Origin: Thermoplasmata archaeon
GTDB taxonomy: Archaea; Thermoplasmatota; Thermoplasmata; Lutacidiplasmatales; UBA184
Assembly (NCBI GenBank): GCA_021819135.1
Contig: JAKASE010000024.1
Location: 1-33,294 of the forward strand
Direction of reading: 5' to 3'
DNA length: 33,294 bases
Below, one piece after another: positions 6,481-14,530 of this stretch (positions are counted from its first letter, which is position 1; each line of letters begins with the position of its first letter). Both the position numbers and the translations under genes were made by a program. The notes under the pieces are model-generated. The model had not been told where the DNA came from. It made no database searches and saw only the letters and a list, made by a program, of their open reading frames with translations.

Positions 6481-7350
6481 TCACGTCGGGAGCGACAACA
6501 CCGCCGGGAGGATGAGGCTCGCCGCGAGCGTGAGGATCAGCCCCGAGGCGAGCGCCAGGCTCCCCGACTCCTCGTCCCCGTACAGGGTGACGAAGTAGAG
6601 CGTCGTGTCCATCGACGTGGCTCCGCCGAGGGCGGCCACGCCGGGTCCGCGGAGGCGTCTTCCCACGAGGGGCGAGAGCAACATCGTGAGGTTCTCCCGC
6701 AGGAAGTTCGTCAGGAAGGCGAGGAGACCGAGCACCGCCCCCGCCCGCGCCGACACGAGCGGACCCGCGAGGGTGTACCACCCGAACGCGAACCCGGTCG
6801 CGAGCGTCACGGGCAGCGAGATGCCGCTGACGAGCCAGAAGAGAAGCCCGGCGGCGGCCGACCCGGTGACCGCCGCCGCCACCGGCAACCAGACCCGGCG
6901 CAGCTGTCGGACGTGCAGCCGGAGGTCGAAGCCGACGAGGGCGAGGAGCACGTAGAGCGCGTAGGGGATCATCGTCCCCGCCGGGAAGGGGGTAACGGTA
7001 CCGAGGAGGTAGCCGACCCCGAGCGCCGCAAGGAGCCCGAGGCTCAGGTTGAACCGGCCCCGGCCCCCCGACGGTTCCGGCGGCGGAGCTGGCGTCCGTC
7101 GGTCCCGGGCGAGCGCGAGGTACACGAGTGTCGTGAACCCGAGGACGGCCGCGACGAACACGAGCGCGAGCGGGACCGTGAGGAGCAGGGCCGCGCCGCC
7201 GGCCGAGCTCAGGGTTGCCCCCAGCAGCCCGACCAGGACCGCGACGGTCGCCAGGGTCGCCCGGGGCACCCACGGGCCGGGGTGCGGAAGGAATCGACCC
7301 GCGACGACCCCGAGCGCGAGGGCCACGTAAAGCCACGGATCGAAGGCCAC
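6481..7350 (-). CDS. lysO: LysO family (DUF340) membrane exporter
   Basis: The 289-residue product is almost entirely hydrophobic, with about eight to nine transmembrane helices and a short basic, Pro-rich loop near residues 83-95. The C-terminal half carries family-typical stretches: FGWYTLAGPLVSARAGAVLG, then FLTNFLRE, then GGATSMDTTLYFVT. The family includes Escherichia coli LysO, which exports L-lysine and the analogue thialysine; the substrate here is an inference. The start is GTG at 7350, 6 nt after the purA stop, so the two are probably co-transcribed. Length matches the family. No DNA-binding regulator is adjacent. Confidence 0.82.
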   Translation of the reverse strand: MAFDPWLYVALALGVVAGRFLPHPGPWVPRATLATVAVLVGLLGATLSSAGGAALLLTVPLALVFVAAVLGFTTLVYLALARDRRTPAPPPEPSGGRGRFNLSLGLLAALGVGYLLGTVTPFPAGTMIPYALYVLLALVGFDLRLHVRQLRRVWLPVAAAVTGSAAAGLLFWLVSGISLPVTLATGFAFGWYTLAGPLVSARAGAVLGLLAFLTNFLRENLTMLLSPLVGRRLRGPGVAALGGATSMDTTLYFVTLYGDEESGSLALASGLILTLAASLILPAVLSLPT

Positions 7351-7356
7351 GGGGAC

Positions 7357-8697
7357 TCAGCCGGTCCAGGCCGCGAGCCCGGCGGTGGAGGAGGGACCGC
7401 CACCGACCTCGAGCCGGATCGTCTCGTCCCGGCCCGGTCCGAAGCCCACGAACTCGACCGGCACTCCGGTCTCCTCGGTGATCCGCGTCAGGAACCGTCG
7501 CAGGGTCGACGGAAGGGCCCGGGCCCCCTCGCGCCGGATCCGTTCCTTCGCCCGCTCGTGGAACTCCGGCCAGCCGGGGAGGCGCTCGTAGACCGGCTGG
7601 GCCTTCGCGAGGTCGTCCGCCTGCGAAGGGAGGACGTCCCGCGCGGTGGAGCCGTCGGGCATCACGTACTGCACGCAGACCGGGACCTCGTCGAGGCCGC
7701 CCAGGACATCGACCTTCGTGATCGCGAACGAGGTGAAACCGTTGAGACGGGCCGCATAGCGCAGCATCACCAGGTCGAGCCATCCGCAGCGGCGGGCCCG
7801 ACCGGTGGTCGCGCCGCGCTCTCCGCCGACCCGGCGGAGGAACTCGCCGGATTCCCCGGTGTCCTCGGTCGGGAACGGGCCTGAGCCGACCCGCGTGGTG
7901 TACGCCTTCGAGACGCCAAGGATCGCGTCGACCTCCGTGGGTGGGATACCGCTCCCGATGAGCGCCCCCGCGCTCGTCGGGTGGGAGCTCGTCACGTACG
8001 GGTACGTCCCGAAATCGACGTCGAGGAGCGCGCTCTGCGCCCCCTCGAGGAGGATCCGGTCCCCCCGCGCGATCGCGTCCCACAGGAGGGACTCGGTCGG
8101 TCGGATGCGCGGAGCGAGGCGGCTGCCGACCTCGCCGAGGTCGCCCACGAGGGTATCCATGGGCGGGAGGCCGGTCAGGTGGGTCTTGGTCGCATAGAGC
8201 ACGTCGAGCCGCTCCCGCAGGATCGCCGGTCGGGTCAGGTCGGTGAGGCGGATCCCCCAGCGCGCCGCCCGGTCGGCGTACGCCGGCCCGATGCCCCGCC
8301 GCGTGGTCCCGATGCCGGCGCCCGGGTTCTTCTGCGCCCGCAGGTCGTCCTGCCAGCCGTCCTCGATCTCGTGGAGCGGCAGGAGCACATGCGCCCGATC
8401 GGAAAGGACGACCTCGCCGCGCAGGAGCCCGCGACGTTCGAGGTCCTGGATCTCCTGCTCGATCGCGAACGGCTGGATCACCATGCCGGGGCCGCTGACC
8501 CCGACCACGCCCTTGCGGAGGACCCCGGCCGCGAGCTGGTGCAGGATGACCAGGCCCTCGGCGAGGTGGATCGAGTGACCGGCGTTGGGCCCGCCGCCGG
8601 TGCGCACGACGTACTGGGCATCGGCCGCGAGGAAGTCGGTGATCTTCCCTTTCGCTTCGTCTCCGAACTGCGCCCCTACGACCACCGTGACGGTCAT
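7357..8697 (-). CDS. purA: Adenylosuccinate synthetase
   Basis: This enzyme catalyses GTP-dependent condensation of IMP and aspartate to adenylosuccinate, the first step of AMP synthesis. The 446-residue product begins MTVTVVVGAQFGDEAKGK, the GTP/IMP-binding signature with catalytic Asp13; PNAGHS supplies the catalytic His41. NPGAGIGTTRRGIGP (IMP binding), GAQSALLDVDFGTYPYVTSS and a late TKVDVL stretch (the base-specificity region) are also present. Length is near the usual 430 aa, longer than the short form of about 340 aa in some archaea. The frame extends 34 codons further upstream, but conserved sequence begins at this ATG. It is divergent from the aminotransferase across 107 bp and followed closely by lysO. 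Confidence 0.95.
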   Translation of the reverse strand: MTVTVVVGAQFGDEAKGKITDFLAADAQYVVRTGGGPNAGHSIHLAEGLVILHQLAAGVLRKGVVGVSGPGMVIQPFAIEQEIQDLERRGLLRGEVVLSDRAHVLLPLHEIEDGWQDDLRAQKNPGAGIGTTRRGIGPAYADRAARWGIRLTDLTRPAILRERLDVLYATKTHLTGLPPMDTLVGDLGEVGSRLAPRIRPTESLLWDAIARGDRILLEGAQSALLDVDFGTYPYVTSSHPTSAGALIGSGIPPTEVDAILGVSKAYTTRVGSGPFPTEDTGESGEFLRRVGGERGATTGRARRCGWLDLVMLRYAARLNGFTSFAITKVDVLGGLDEVPVCVQYVMPDGSTARDVLPSQADDLAKAQPVYERLPGWPEFHERAKERIRREGARALPSTLRRFLTRITEETGVPVEFVGFGPGRDETIRLEVGGGPSSTAGLAAWTG

Positions 8698-8804
8698 CGG
8701 AGATGCTCTCCCTCTCCCGGAACGGTCCGGATAGAAAGCGCTGGTGCCCGGGTCCGTCGATCGGTCCGCGGAGGCACGACGGGGCGTCGCACGGCACAAC
8801 CATA

Positions 8805-9974
8805 ATGTGGACGGCCCGGGTCGACGGCGAAATGGTCGCCGAGCGAGCGCGACGCGTCGAGATCTCGGGGATCCGCAAGATGTTCGAGGCCGCGCCCCCG
8901 AACGCGGTCAACCTCGGGCTCGGCGAGCCGGATTTCGACCCCCCGGCGGCCGCCATCGAAGCGCTCTGCGATGCCGTCCACCAGGGGATGAACCACTACG
9001 GCCCCTCGGCCGGTATTCCGGGGCTTCGCGATGCGATCGCCGAGCGGTACCGCGACCGCGACCCGAACGTGAGCCGGGAGAACGTCATCGTGACCGGCAG
9101 CGGCTCCGAGGCGCTGATGTCGGCCGCGCTCGCGCTCTATGACCCGGGGGACGAGGTCCTTGTCCCGAACCCCGGCTTCGTGCTCTACGCGTCCCACGCG
9201 CGCATCGCTGGGGCGACGCCCGTGCCCTACCGCCTCCTCCCCGAGCACCGCTTCGCGCCCGATCTCGACGAGCTCGAGCGCCTGGTCACCGACCGGACAC
9301 GGGCGATCATCGTGAACAGCCCCTCGAACCCGACCGGCGCGATCCTCTCGCGCGCCGCCGTCGACCGGCTCGCCGCGTTCGCCGACGAGCACGACCTCAC
9401 GATCGTCTCGGACGAGGTCTACGAGGAGATCGTCTATGACGGACCGGCGACCTCGTTCTGGGGCAAGAGCGACCGGGTCGTCATCGTGAACTCGTTCTCG
9501 AAGACCCTCGCGATGACCGGGTGGAGGATCGGCTTCCTGGTCGCCTCCCGCCCGCTCGCGGTCGAGCTCAACAAGATCCACTACCACATCATGGCCTGCC
9601 CGCCGACCCCGACGCAGGTCGCCGTCCTCGCGGGCCTCACCGCGGGGGACGGAGCGACGGCCTCGATGGTCCGGGAGTTCAAGGCCCGCCGGGCGCTCGT
9701 CGTCCGGATGCTCTCGAAGATACCGGGTCTCTCGCTCGTGCCGCCGGCCGGCGCCTTCTACGTCTTCCCCCGGTTCTCCTGGCCGAGGACGAGCCTCGAG
9801 GTCGCCACCGAGCTCCTCCAGCGCGGCGTGATCACGACCCCGGGGGACGCGTTCGGCTCCCTCGGCGCGGGCCACCTGCGCCTGTCGTTCGCCGCCTCGC
9901 GCCCCAACCTTCGGCGCGGGATCGGGATCCTGGCGGAGTACGCCACCGAGATGGCGGCGGCGGAGGGCCGATGA
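8805..9974 (+). CDS. Class I PLP-dependent aminotransferase (aspartate aminotransferase-like)
   Basis: The 389-residue product has the fold-type I signature. Conserved elements are GLGEPDFDPP near residue 38, HYGPSAGIPGLRDAIA near 64-79, NPTG near 175-178, SDEVYEEIVYDG (PLP-contacting Asp203 and Tyr206), the PLP-Schiff base Lys233 in NSFSKTLAMTGWRIGF with Arg241, and a substrate-carboxylate Arg in HLRLSFAAS. It transfers amino groups between an amino acid and a 2-oxo acid. The archaeal Iγ subgroup includes aspartate, aromatic and alanine aminotransferases, and sequence alone does not fix the substrate. The chosen ATG follows cacaaccata. The frame continues upstream, but residues there are not conserved. 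It is divergent from purA. Confidence 0.9.
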   Translation: MWTARVDGEMVAERARRVEISGIRKMFEAAPPNAVNLGLGEPDFDPPAAAIEALCDAVHQGMNHYGPSAGIPGLRDAIAERYRDRDPNVSRENVIVTGSGSEALMSAALALYDPGDEVLVPNPGFVLYASHARIAGATPVPYRLLPEHRFAPDLDELERLVTDRTRAIIVNSPSNPTGAILSRAAVDRLAAFADEHDLTIVSDEVYEEIVYDGPATSFWGKSDRVVIVNSFSKTLAMTGWRIGFLVASRPLAVELNKIHYHIMACPPTPTQVAVLAGLTAGDGATASMVREFKARRALVVRMLSKIPGLSLVPPAGAFYVFPRFSWPRTSLEVATELLQRGVITTPGDAFGSLGAGHLRLSFAASRPNLRRGIGILAEYATEMAAAEGR

Positions 9975-10089
9975 TCGTCGGCCTCCTCGGCCGGCTGTTC
10001 CGCGCGGTCGGGCGCGTCCGGCCCGACGGCACCGGTGGGGACCTCGCGCACGTGGGCGAGGAGCTCCTCCGCCTCGAGCAGCGCCGGGC

Positions 10090-11247
10090 TCAGATCCGTA
10101 CGACCTCGCGGTAGAGCGCCCGGTGGCGCTCCGCGGTCTCCGCCCAGTCGTATCCGCGGACCCGACGCGTCGCCTCGGCGACCCGTTCCCGGACCGTCGG
10201 ACCGTCCCGGAGCGTCTCTCGGAGGGCGGTCGCCAGGGCGGTCGCGTCCCCGTAGGGCACGAGCCGCCCGAGCCGTCCCGATTCGAGGACGTCGGGCACG
10301 CCCCCGACCGCGGAGGCGACGATCGGCACGCCGGCGACCATCGCCTCGAGGAGCACCAGGCCGAACGCCTCCCACTCCGACGGAAGCACGAACGCCGAAG
10401 CCCCCCGGATGACCGCGCGGTACGTGGCCGGTTCGGCGACGTGGTCGAGGAACCGAAGCCGGTCCAGGACCCCGCGGTCGCGGGCGAGCGACTCGATGCG
10501 GGCCCGTTCCCCCCAGTCGCGTCCCATGAGGACGAGCGGCGGTCGGTCGGCCGGAGGCAGCCGGGCCAGCGCCTCCACGAGGAATCCGAGACCCTTGTTG
10601 GGGGCGATCCGTCCGACGAACAGGAGGTAGCCCGCCGGGAGGTCGAGCCCCTCCGACCGGTCGGACGCCGGCGAGTCCCAGGAGGCGAGGTCGATCCCCG
10701 GCGGGATCGTCCGCATCTTCGAGGAAGGGGCGAACTCCCCCACCAATCGGCCTTCCCGCGGGGTCTGCACGATGAGCGCCCGCGCGAGCCGGTACGCCGT
10801 CATGCCGAACCCGACGTCCTGCATCCGCAGCAGCCCCCGTTTGATGGGGGGCTCGTCGCGGTTCGCCGGGTGGTAGTGGGGCGATACGACCAGCGGTATC
10901 CCGAGCCGCTCGGCGACCGCCGCCGCCTGGAGCACATGGCCGTACCGGTGCGAGTGGGCGTGGATGACGTCCGCGCCGCTCTCGGCGAGGGCATCGACGA
11001 GGCCGACCATCATCGGCATCGTGAGCCCGGGGATGAGCCGCTTGTGGACCGGGAACCGGTGGACCGGCACGCCGTCGACCATGGGGGCATACCGGTCGCG
11101 CCGTTCCCACCGTCCCTCGTCGAAGAGGTCGCTCGCGAAGACCTCCACCTCCTCGCCCGCGGCCCGGAGCCGGCGGGTCACCTCGCGGACATTGGTCTCG
11201 ACCCCGCCGGGCGCGTCGAACCGCAGGGTGACGTGGGCGATCTTCAT
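10090..11247 (-). CDS. GT4 family glycosyltransferase
   Basis: The 385-residue GT-B fold enzyme starts MKIAHVTLRFDAPGGVETNV, with the Gly-rich loop typical of GT4 acceptor domains. It has HAHSHRYGH in the N-domain, FVGRIAPNKG at the start of the C-domain, and the nucleotide-sugar binding E-x7-E motif (EWEAFGLVLLEAM), then GVPIVASAVGGVPDVL. It transfers a sugar from an NDP-sugar with retention. Its start overlaps the stop of the upstream GT4 gene by 4 bp (ATGA), indicating coupled translation. With the nearby UDP-sulfoquinovose synthase and nucleotidyltransferase genes it probably builds a glycolipid or surface glycan; donor and acceptor cannot be read from the sequence. Confidence 0.9.
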   Translation of the reverse strand: MKIAHVTLRFDAPGGVETNVREVTRRLRAAGEEVEVFASDLFDEGRWERRDRYAPMVDGVPVHRFPVHKRLIPGLTMPMMVGLVDALAESGADVIHAHSHRYGHVLQAAAVAERLGIPLVVSPHYHPANRDEPPIKRGLLRMQDVGFGMTAYRLARALIVQTPREGRLVGEFAPSSKMRTIPPGIDLASWDSPASDRSEGLDLPAGYLLFVGRIAPNKGLGFLVEALARLPPADRPPLVLMGRDWGERARIESLARDRGVLDRLRFLDHVAEPATYRAVIRGASAFVLPSEWEAFGLVLLEAMVAGVPIVASAVGGVPDVLESGRLGRLVPYGDATALATALRETLRDGPTVRERVAEATRRVRGYDWAETAERHRALYREVVRI

Positions 11248-12425
11248 CCCGGCACCAGTTCGCGGTAGAGCGCGTCGAGCCGCTCGGCGAGCCCGTCCCA
11301 GGTGTAGCGGGGAACGATGGCCGTCCGGCCGTGCTCCCCGAGCCGGCGGGCGAGCGCGGGGTCGCGGAACAGCCGCCCGATCGCCTCGGCGAGCTCGTCG
11401 GGGCGACGCGGCGGGACGAGGAGACCGGCCCGGCCGTCCTCGACGACCTCCGGGATGCCCCCGACCCGCGTCGCGACCACCGGGGTCCCCTCGGCGAGCG
11501 ACTCGAGCAGGACGAGACCGAACGCCTCGTACTCGCTCGGAAGGACGGTGAGCCGCGCGCCCCGGTACGCGGCCGCGAGGGTCGGGTCGTCGGCGAGATG
11601 GCCGACCGGATGGACCCGATCGGCGATGCCCCCCGACCGGGCCCGCGCTTCGACGGAGGCACGCATCCCGCCGTCCTCCCCGACCAGGACGAGGTGCGCG
11701 TCCGGCTGCTCCCGGTGAAGGATCGCGAACGCGTCGACCAGATCGAGGAGTCCCTTGTTCGACGCGAGGCGTCCGACGAAGAGGGCGTACGGGCCCGAGA
11801 GGCCCAACGTCTCGGCGAACGGGGGGGAGCCGTCCGGCGGAGGGGGAAGCGGACGGTACCCCGGCGGGACGATCACGAGGTGGGGGAGCGGGAGACGGAG
11901 GAGTCGGAGCAGGCGCTCCTCCTCGTGGGTCTGCACGATCACCGCGGCCGCCTCCCGGACGACCGGCCCGGCGAGCCAACGGTCGTAGAACCCCCGGATG
12001 CGATGACGCAACCAGCCGCCCTCGATCGACCAGATCGGGTGGAAGTGGGCGGTGAGGACGTACGGGGTCCCGAACCGACGGTGATGACGACGGGCGACCG
12101 CTACCTGGTTCGTCCCGAATGTGTGGGCGTGGAGGAGGTCCGGCCGGTCCCGGGCGAGGGCCGCGCCGAGCCCCCGGAAGAACAGGTAGTGGAGCTCCCC
12201 GGGGAGGCTCCAGACCGGGAGGCGGTGCACCGAACCGAAACCGGTGCGCTCCTCGCGGGGGACGGAGGCCGGGAGGCGCTCGAGGGGATACTCTCGATAG
12301 AGCTCGCTCGTGTAGACGTCGACGCGATGGCCCCGCGCCGCAAGCCGCGGCGCGAGCTCGGCGACATGCCGCTCTACCCCGCCCGGTCCGGGCGGGTACC
12401 GGGTCGCGAGGTGGGCGACCTTCAC
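11244..12425 (-). CDS. GT4 family glycosyltransferase
   Basis: The 393-residue protein starts with GTG and reads KVAHLATRYPPGPGGVERHV, then HAHTFGTNQVA, LTAHFHPIW, FVGRLASNKG and the E-x7-E motif EYEAFGLVLLESL followed by GTPVVATRVGGIPEVVEDG. These are the hallmarks of retaining GT4 enzymes of the GT-B fold. It resembles the downstream GT4 protein in layout, so the pair may be an old duplication acting at successive steps of one glycan. The M20 hydrolase gene lies 55 bp upstream. It is probably cytoplasmic or peripheral at the membrane, since no transmembrane helix is visible. Confidence 0.9.
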   Translation of the reverse strand: MKVAHLATRYPPGPGGVERHVAELAPRLAARGHRVDVYTSELYREYPLERLPASVPREERTGFGSVHRLPVWSLPGELHYLFFRGLGAALARDRPDLLHAHTFGTNQVAVARRHHRRFGTPYVLTAHFHPIWSIEGGWLRHRIRGFYDRWLAGPVVREAAAVIVQTHEEERLLRLLRLPLPHLVIVPPGYRPLPPPPDGSPPFAETLGLSGPYALFVGRLASNKGLLDLVDAFAILHREQPDAHLVLVGEDGGMRASVEARARSGGIADRVHPVGHLADDPTLAAAYRGARLTVLPSEYEAFGLVLLESLAEGTPVVATRVGGIPEVVEDGRAGLLVPPRRPDELAEAIGRLFRDPALARRLGEHGRTAIVPRYTWDGLAERLDALYRELVPG

Positions 12426-12480
12426 GGCCGCGAGGTACCTCTCCCCGTACTTGATGCCGCGGCCCGCCGGACCGGACGGC

Positions 12481-13560
12481 CTACCCCGGCGGCCGGGCCG
12501 TCGCGAGCCGCTGGGCGTACTTCTTGTAGACCTCGGTCGCCCGGGCGACCGACTCGATCTTCACGTACTCGTTCGCCTGGTGGGAGAGCTCCTCCTCCCC
12601 GGCGCCGAAGATGACGACCCTCGGGTTGACCTGGGAGTAGTGGACCGCCTCGGAGGCGTGGACCAAGACGGTCGCCTCGGCCTGCGCGACGTCCCGCAGC
12701 AGCTTGACGTGCTCGGAGTTCGGGTCGATCTGCACGGCCGGCATGGTGAGGATGCGACGCAGCGTGAACGGGGTCTTGATCCGTCGCAGGTGCTCCTCGA
12801 TCTCGTGGTAGAGCTGGTCGGGGGTGTAGGGGGGCGGGAACCGGATATCGACCTCGGCGGTCGCCCGGTTCGGGACGACGTTGAGGCGGGTCCCGCCGTT
12901 GAACGTGCCGATGTTCAGGGTCACGCTCCCGAGCTCGGGGTGGGCGATCCGCCCCTTGAACGACTCGAGCCCGCGCAGGATCCGCATCATCTTCCCGATC
13001 GCGTTCTCGCCCAGGTGCGGCATCGCCCCGTGGGCGGCCTTCCCGCGGGTCTCGATCGCGAGGTCGAGGACCCCCTTCTCGGCGTACGCCACCCGGAGGC
13101 CCGTGGGCTCCCCGACGACGACCGCCTTCGCGCGGCGGAGGGGGAGGGTCTTCGACAGGGCCATGGCGCCCTGCATCGAGGTCTCCTCGTCGGTCGTGAA
13201 GGCGAGGACGACGGGGATCTTCCGGCTGACGAGATCCTGCGCCGATTCGAGCATCGCGATGACCGTCCCCTTCATGTCGGCCGCGCCGCGGCCGTACATC
13301 CGGCCCGACGCGAGCTGGCTCTGCGAGAAGCTCCAGTAGTCGCCGATCGGCGGAGTGTCGAGGTGGCCGGAGAGGACGACACCGCCCTGGCCGAACTCCG
13401 CGAGCAGCGCCGGGGACTGCGAATCCCCGAAGAGCGTGTTGCGCATGTGGATCTGGTCCGTGAACGACTGGACGTAGTCGAGGACCTCCTGCTTGTCGGA
13501 GAAGGGGTCGCTCGGGATCTTGATCAGCTCCGCGAGCATGTCGACCATTTGGCGTTTCAT
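12481..13560 (-). CDS. M20 family metallohydrolase (ArgE/DapE/carboxypeptidase type)
   Basis: The 359-residue product carries the M20 di-zinc site: His66 and Asp68 (GHLDTPP), Asp95 (GRGAADMKG), the catalytic Glu125 with Glu126 (TTDEETS), Glu151 (VGEPTG) and a late His327 (LSHQANE). The dimerisation domain includes GKAAHGAMP. M20 enzymes cleave amide bonds of N-acyl amino acids or peptides; ArgE, DapE, LysK and carboxypeptidase G2 share these residues. The substrate is undetermined, and no arginine or lysine biosynthesis genes are adjacent. It lies between sugar-nucleotide and glycosyltransferase genes, which may or may not be functional linkage. The ATG start is followed by MKRQMVDMLAELIKIPS, the usual family N-terminus. 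Confidence 0.88.
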   Translation of the reverse strand: MKRQMVDMLAELIKIPSDPFSDKQEVLDYVQSFTDQIHMRNTLFGDSQSPALLAEFGQGGVVLSGHLDTPPIGDYWSFSQSQLASGRMYGRGAADMKGTVIAMLESAQDLVSRKIPVVLAFTTDEETSMQGAMALSKTLPLRRAKAVVVGEPTGLRVAYAEKGVLDLAIETRGKAAHGAMPHLGENAIGKMMRILRGLESFKGRIAHPELGSVTLNIGTFNGGTRLNVVPNRATAEVDIRFPPPYTPDQLYHEIEEHLRRIKTPFTLRRILTMPAVQIDPNSEHVKLLRDVAQAEATVLVHASEAVHYSQVNPRVVIFGAGEEELSHQANEYVKIESVARATEVYKKYAQRLATARPPG

Positions 13561-13633
13561 TCGAAGTGAGACCCCCCGAGGATCGGTGCCAAATGGTGCG
13601 ACCGGACGAACGGTCGTAATGGCTCGTTGCGAC

Positions 13634-14524
13634 TTAAAGCCTAGCCGGCTCCCCGGCGTTCCGGTCGGCGAGGCGGCGGGTCTTCGCGAGCGTGCGGGCG
13701 AACCCGTCGGGGGATCCGACCGAACGCCACTCCCCGAACGACGGGCCCAGCACGAACGCCGCGACCCGGCCTCCGCGCCCGAGGAGCGCGCGGATCCCGT
13801 CCGTCAGCTCGAGCTCGCGCGCGTCCCCGGGCCGGGACGCCGCGAGCGCCGGGAAGAGCGTCGGCGCGAAGACGTAGACCGCGGTCGCCGCCCAGCGGCT
13901 CTTCGGGGCCGAGGGCTTCTCCTCCATCCCGGTGACCTGGAGGCGACGGACCCCTCGGAACGCCACCGCCTCCCGTCCCTCCACGACCCCGTACCGACGG
14001 GGGTCCGAGACCTTCCGGACGAGTAGGGCCGCGTCGGTGCCGGTGCGGCGCACGTAGTCGAACATCGTGCGGATGAGGAACCCCCGCCGCCGCTCGAGCA
14101 GGACCCCGTCGCCCGCGTGCACGACGGCCGGTTCGGTCCCCACCGTGCGGCGCGCCCGGAGCACCGCGTCCCCGAACCCGGCCGGCTCCGGCTGGGTCAC
14201 GAAGCGGAACGCGACCCCTCCGATCGTCCGATAGAACCGACGCGTCTCGGTGAGCCGCTCGGCATGGGCCCGGTGCCGCTCGAGGAAGTGCGGATCGACG
14301 GAGAAGTACTGACGTACGAACGCCGCGTCCCTGGGCTGGACCACGACCGTGATCCGGTCGACCCCGGCGCGCACGAGCGTTTCGACCACGAGGTGGGCGA
14401 CCGGTTTCAGGACCGGAGCGCCGTTCTCCCCCCGGTCATACAGGGGCAGGAACTCCTTGCGGAGCCCCCGGGACCAGGGAAGCATCCGGGTCCCCTCGCC
14501 GGCGAGGGTGAGGATCGCCCGCAT
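13634..14524 (-). CDS. UTP-sugar-1-phosphate nucleotidyltransferase (GalU-like)
   Basis: The 296-residue protein has the nucleotidyltransferase signature in altered form, LAGEGTRMLPWSRGLRKEFLP, where GalU has GLGTR and PKEMLP. It also has the GalU-like stretch LKPVAHLVVETLVRAGVDRI, the metal-binding Asp in HAGDG, and YGVVEG, MEEKP and ELTDGI further on. It would make UDP-glucose (or a related nucleotide sugar) from UTP and sugar-1-phosphate. It lies 6 nt after the UDP-sulfoquinovose synthase stop, so they form an operon in which this enzyme can supply UDP-glucose to its neighbour. The Glu in GEGTR and the basic KEF motif are lineage variations; an RmlA/GlmU-like alternative is less likely. 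Confidence 0.82.
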   Translation of the reverse strand: MRAILTLAGEGTRMLPWSRGLRKEFLPLYDRGENGAPVLKPVAHLVVETLVRAGVDRITVVVQPRDAAFVRQYFSVDPHFLERHRAHAERLTETRRFYRTIGGVAFRFVTQPEPAGFGDAVLRARRTVGTEPAVVHAGDGVLLERRRGFLIRTMFDYVRRTGTDAALLVRKVSDPRRYGVVEGREAVAFRGVRRLQVTGMEEKPSAPKSRWAATAVYVFAPTLFPALAASRPGDARELELTDGIRALLGRGGRVAAFVLGPSFGEWRSVGSPDGFARTLAKTRRLADRNAGEPARL

Positions 14525-14530
14525 GCCGAC

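Noticed and set aside
6125-8956. 943-codon minus-strand frame across tRNA-Val, lysO and purA
   Set aside because: It runs through a tRNA and two recognisable genes in another frame, and its Arg/Pro/Gly-rich product has no domain.
12119-12454. Plus-strand ORF opposite the GT4 gene
   Set aside because: Pro/Arg/Gly-rich antisense frame with no motif; the GT4 gene on the minus strand is unambiguous.
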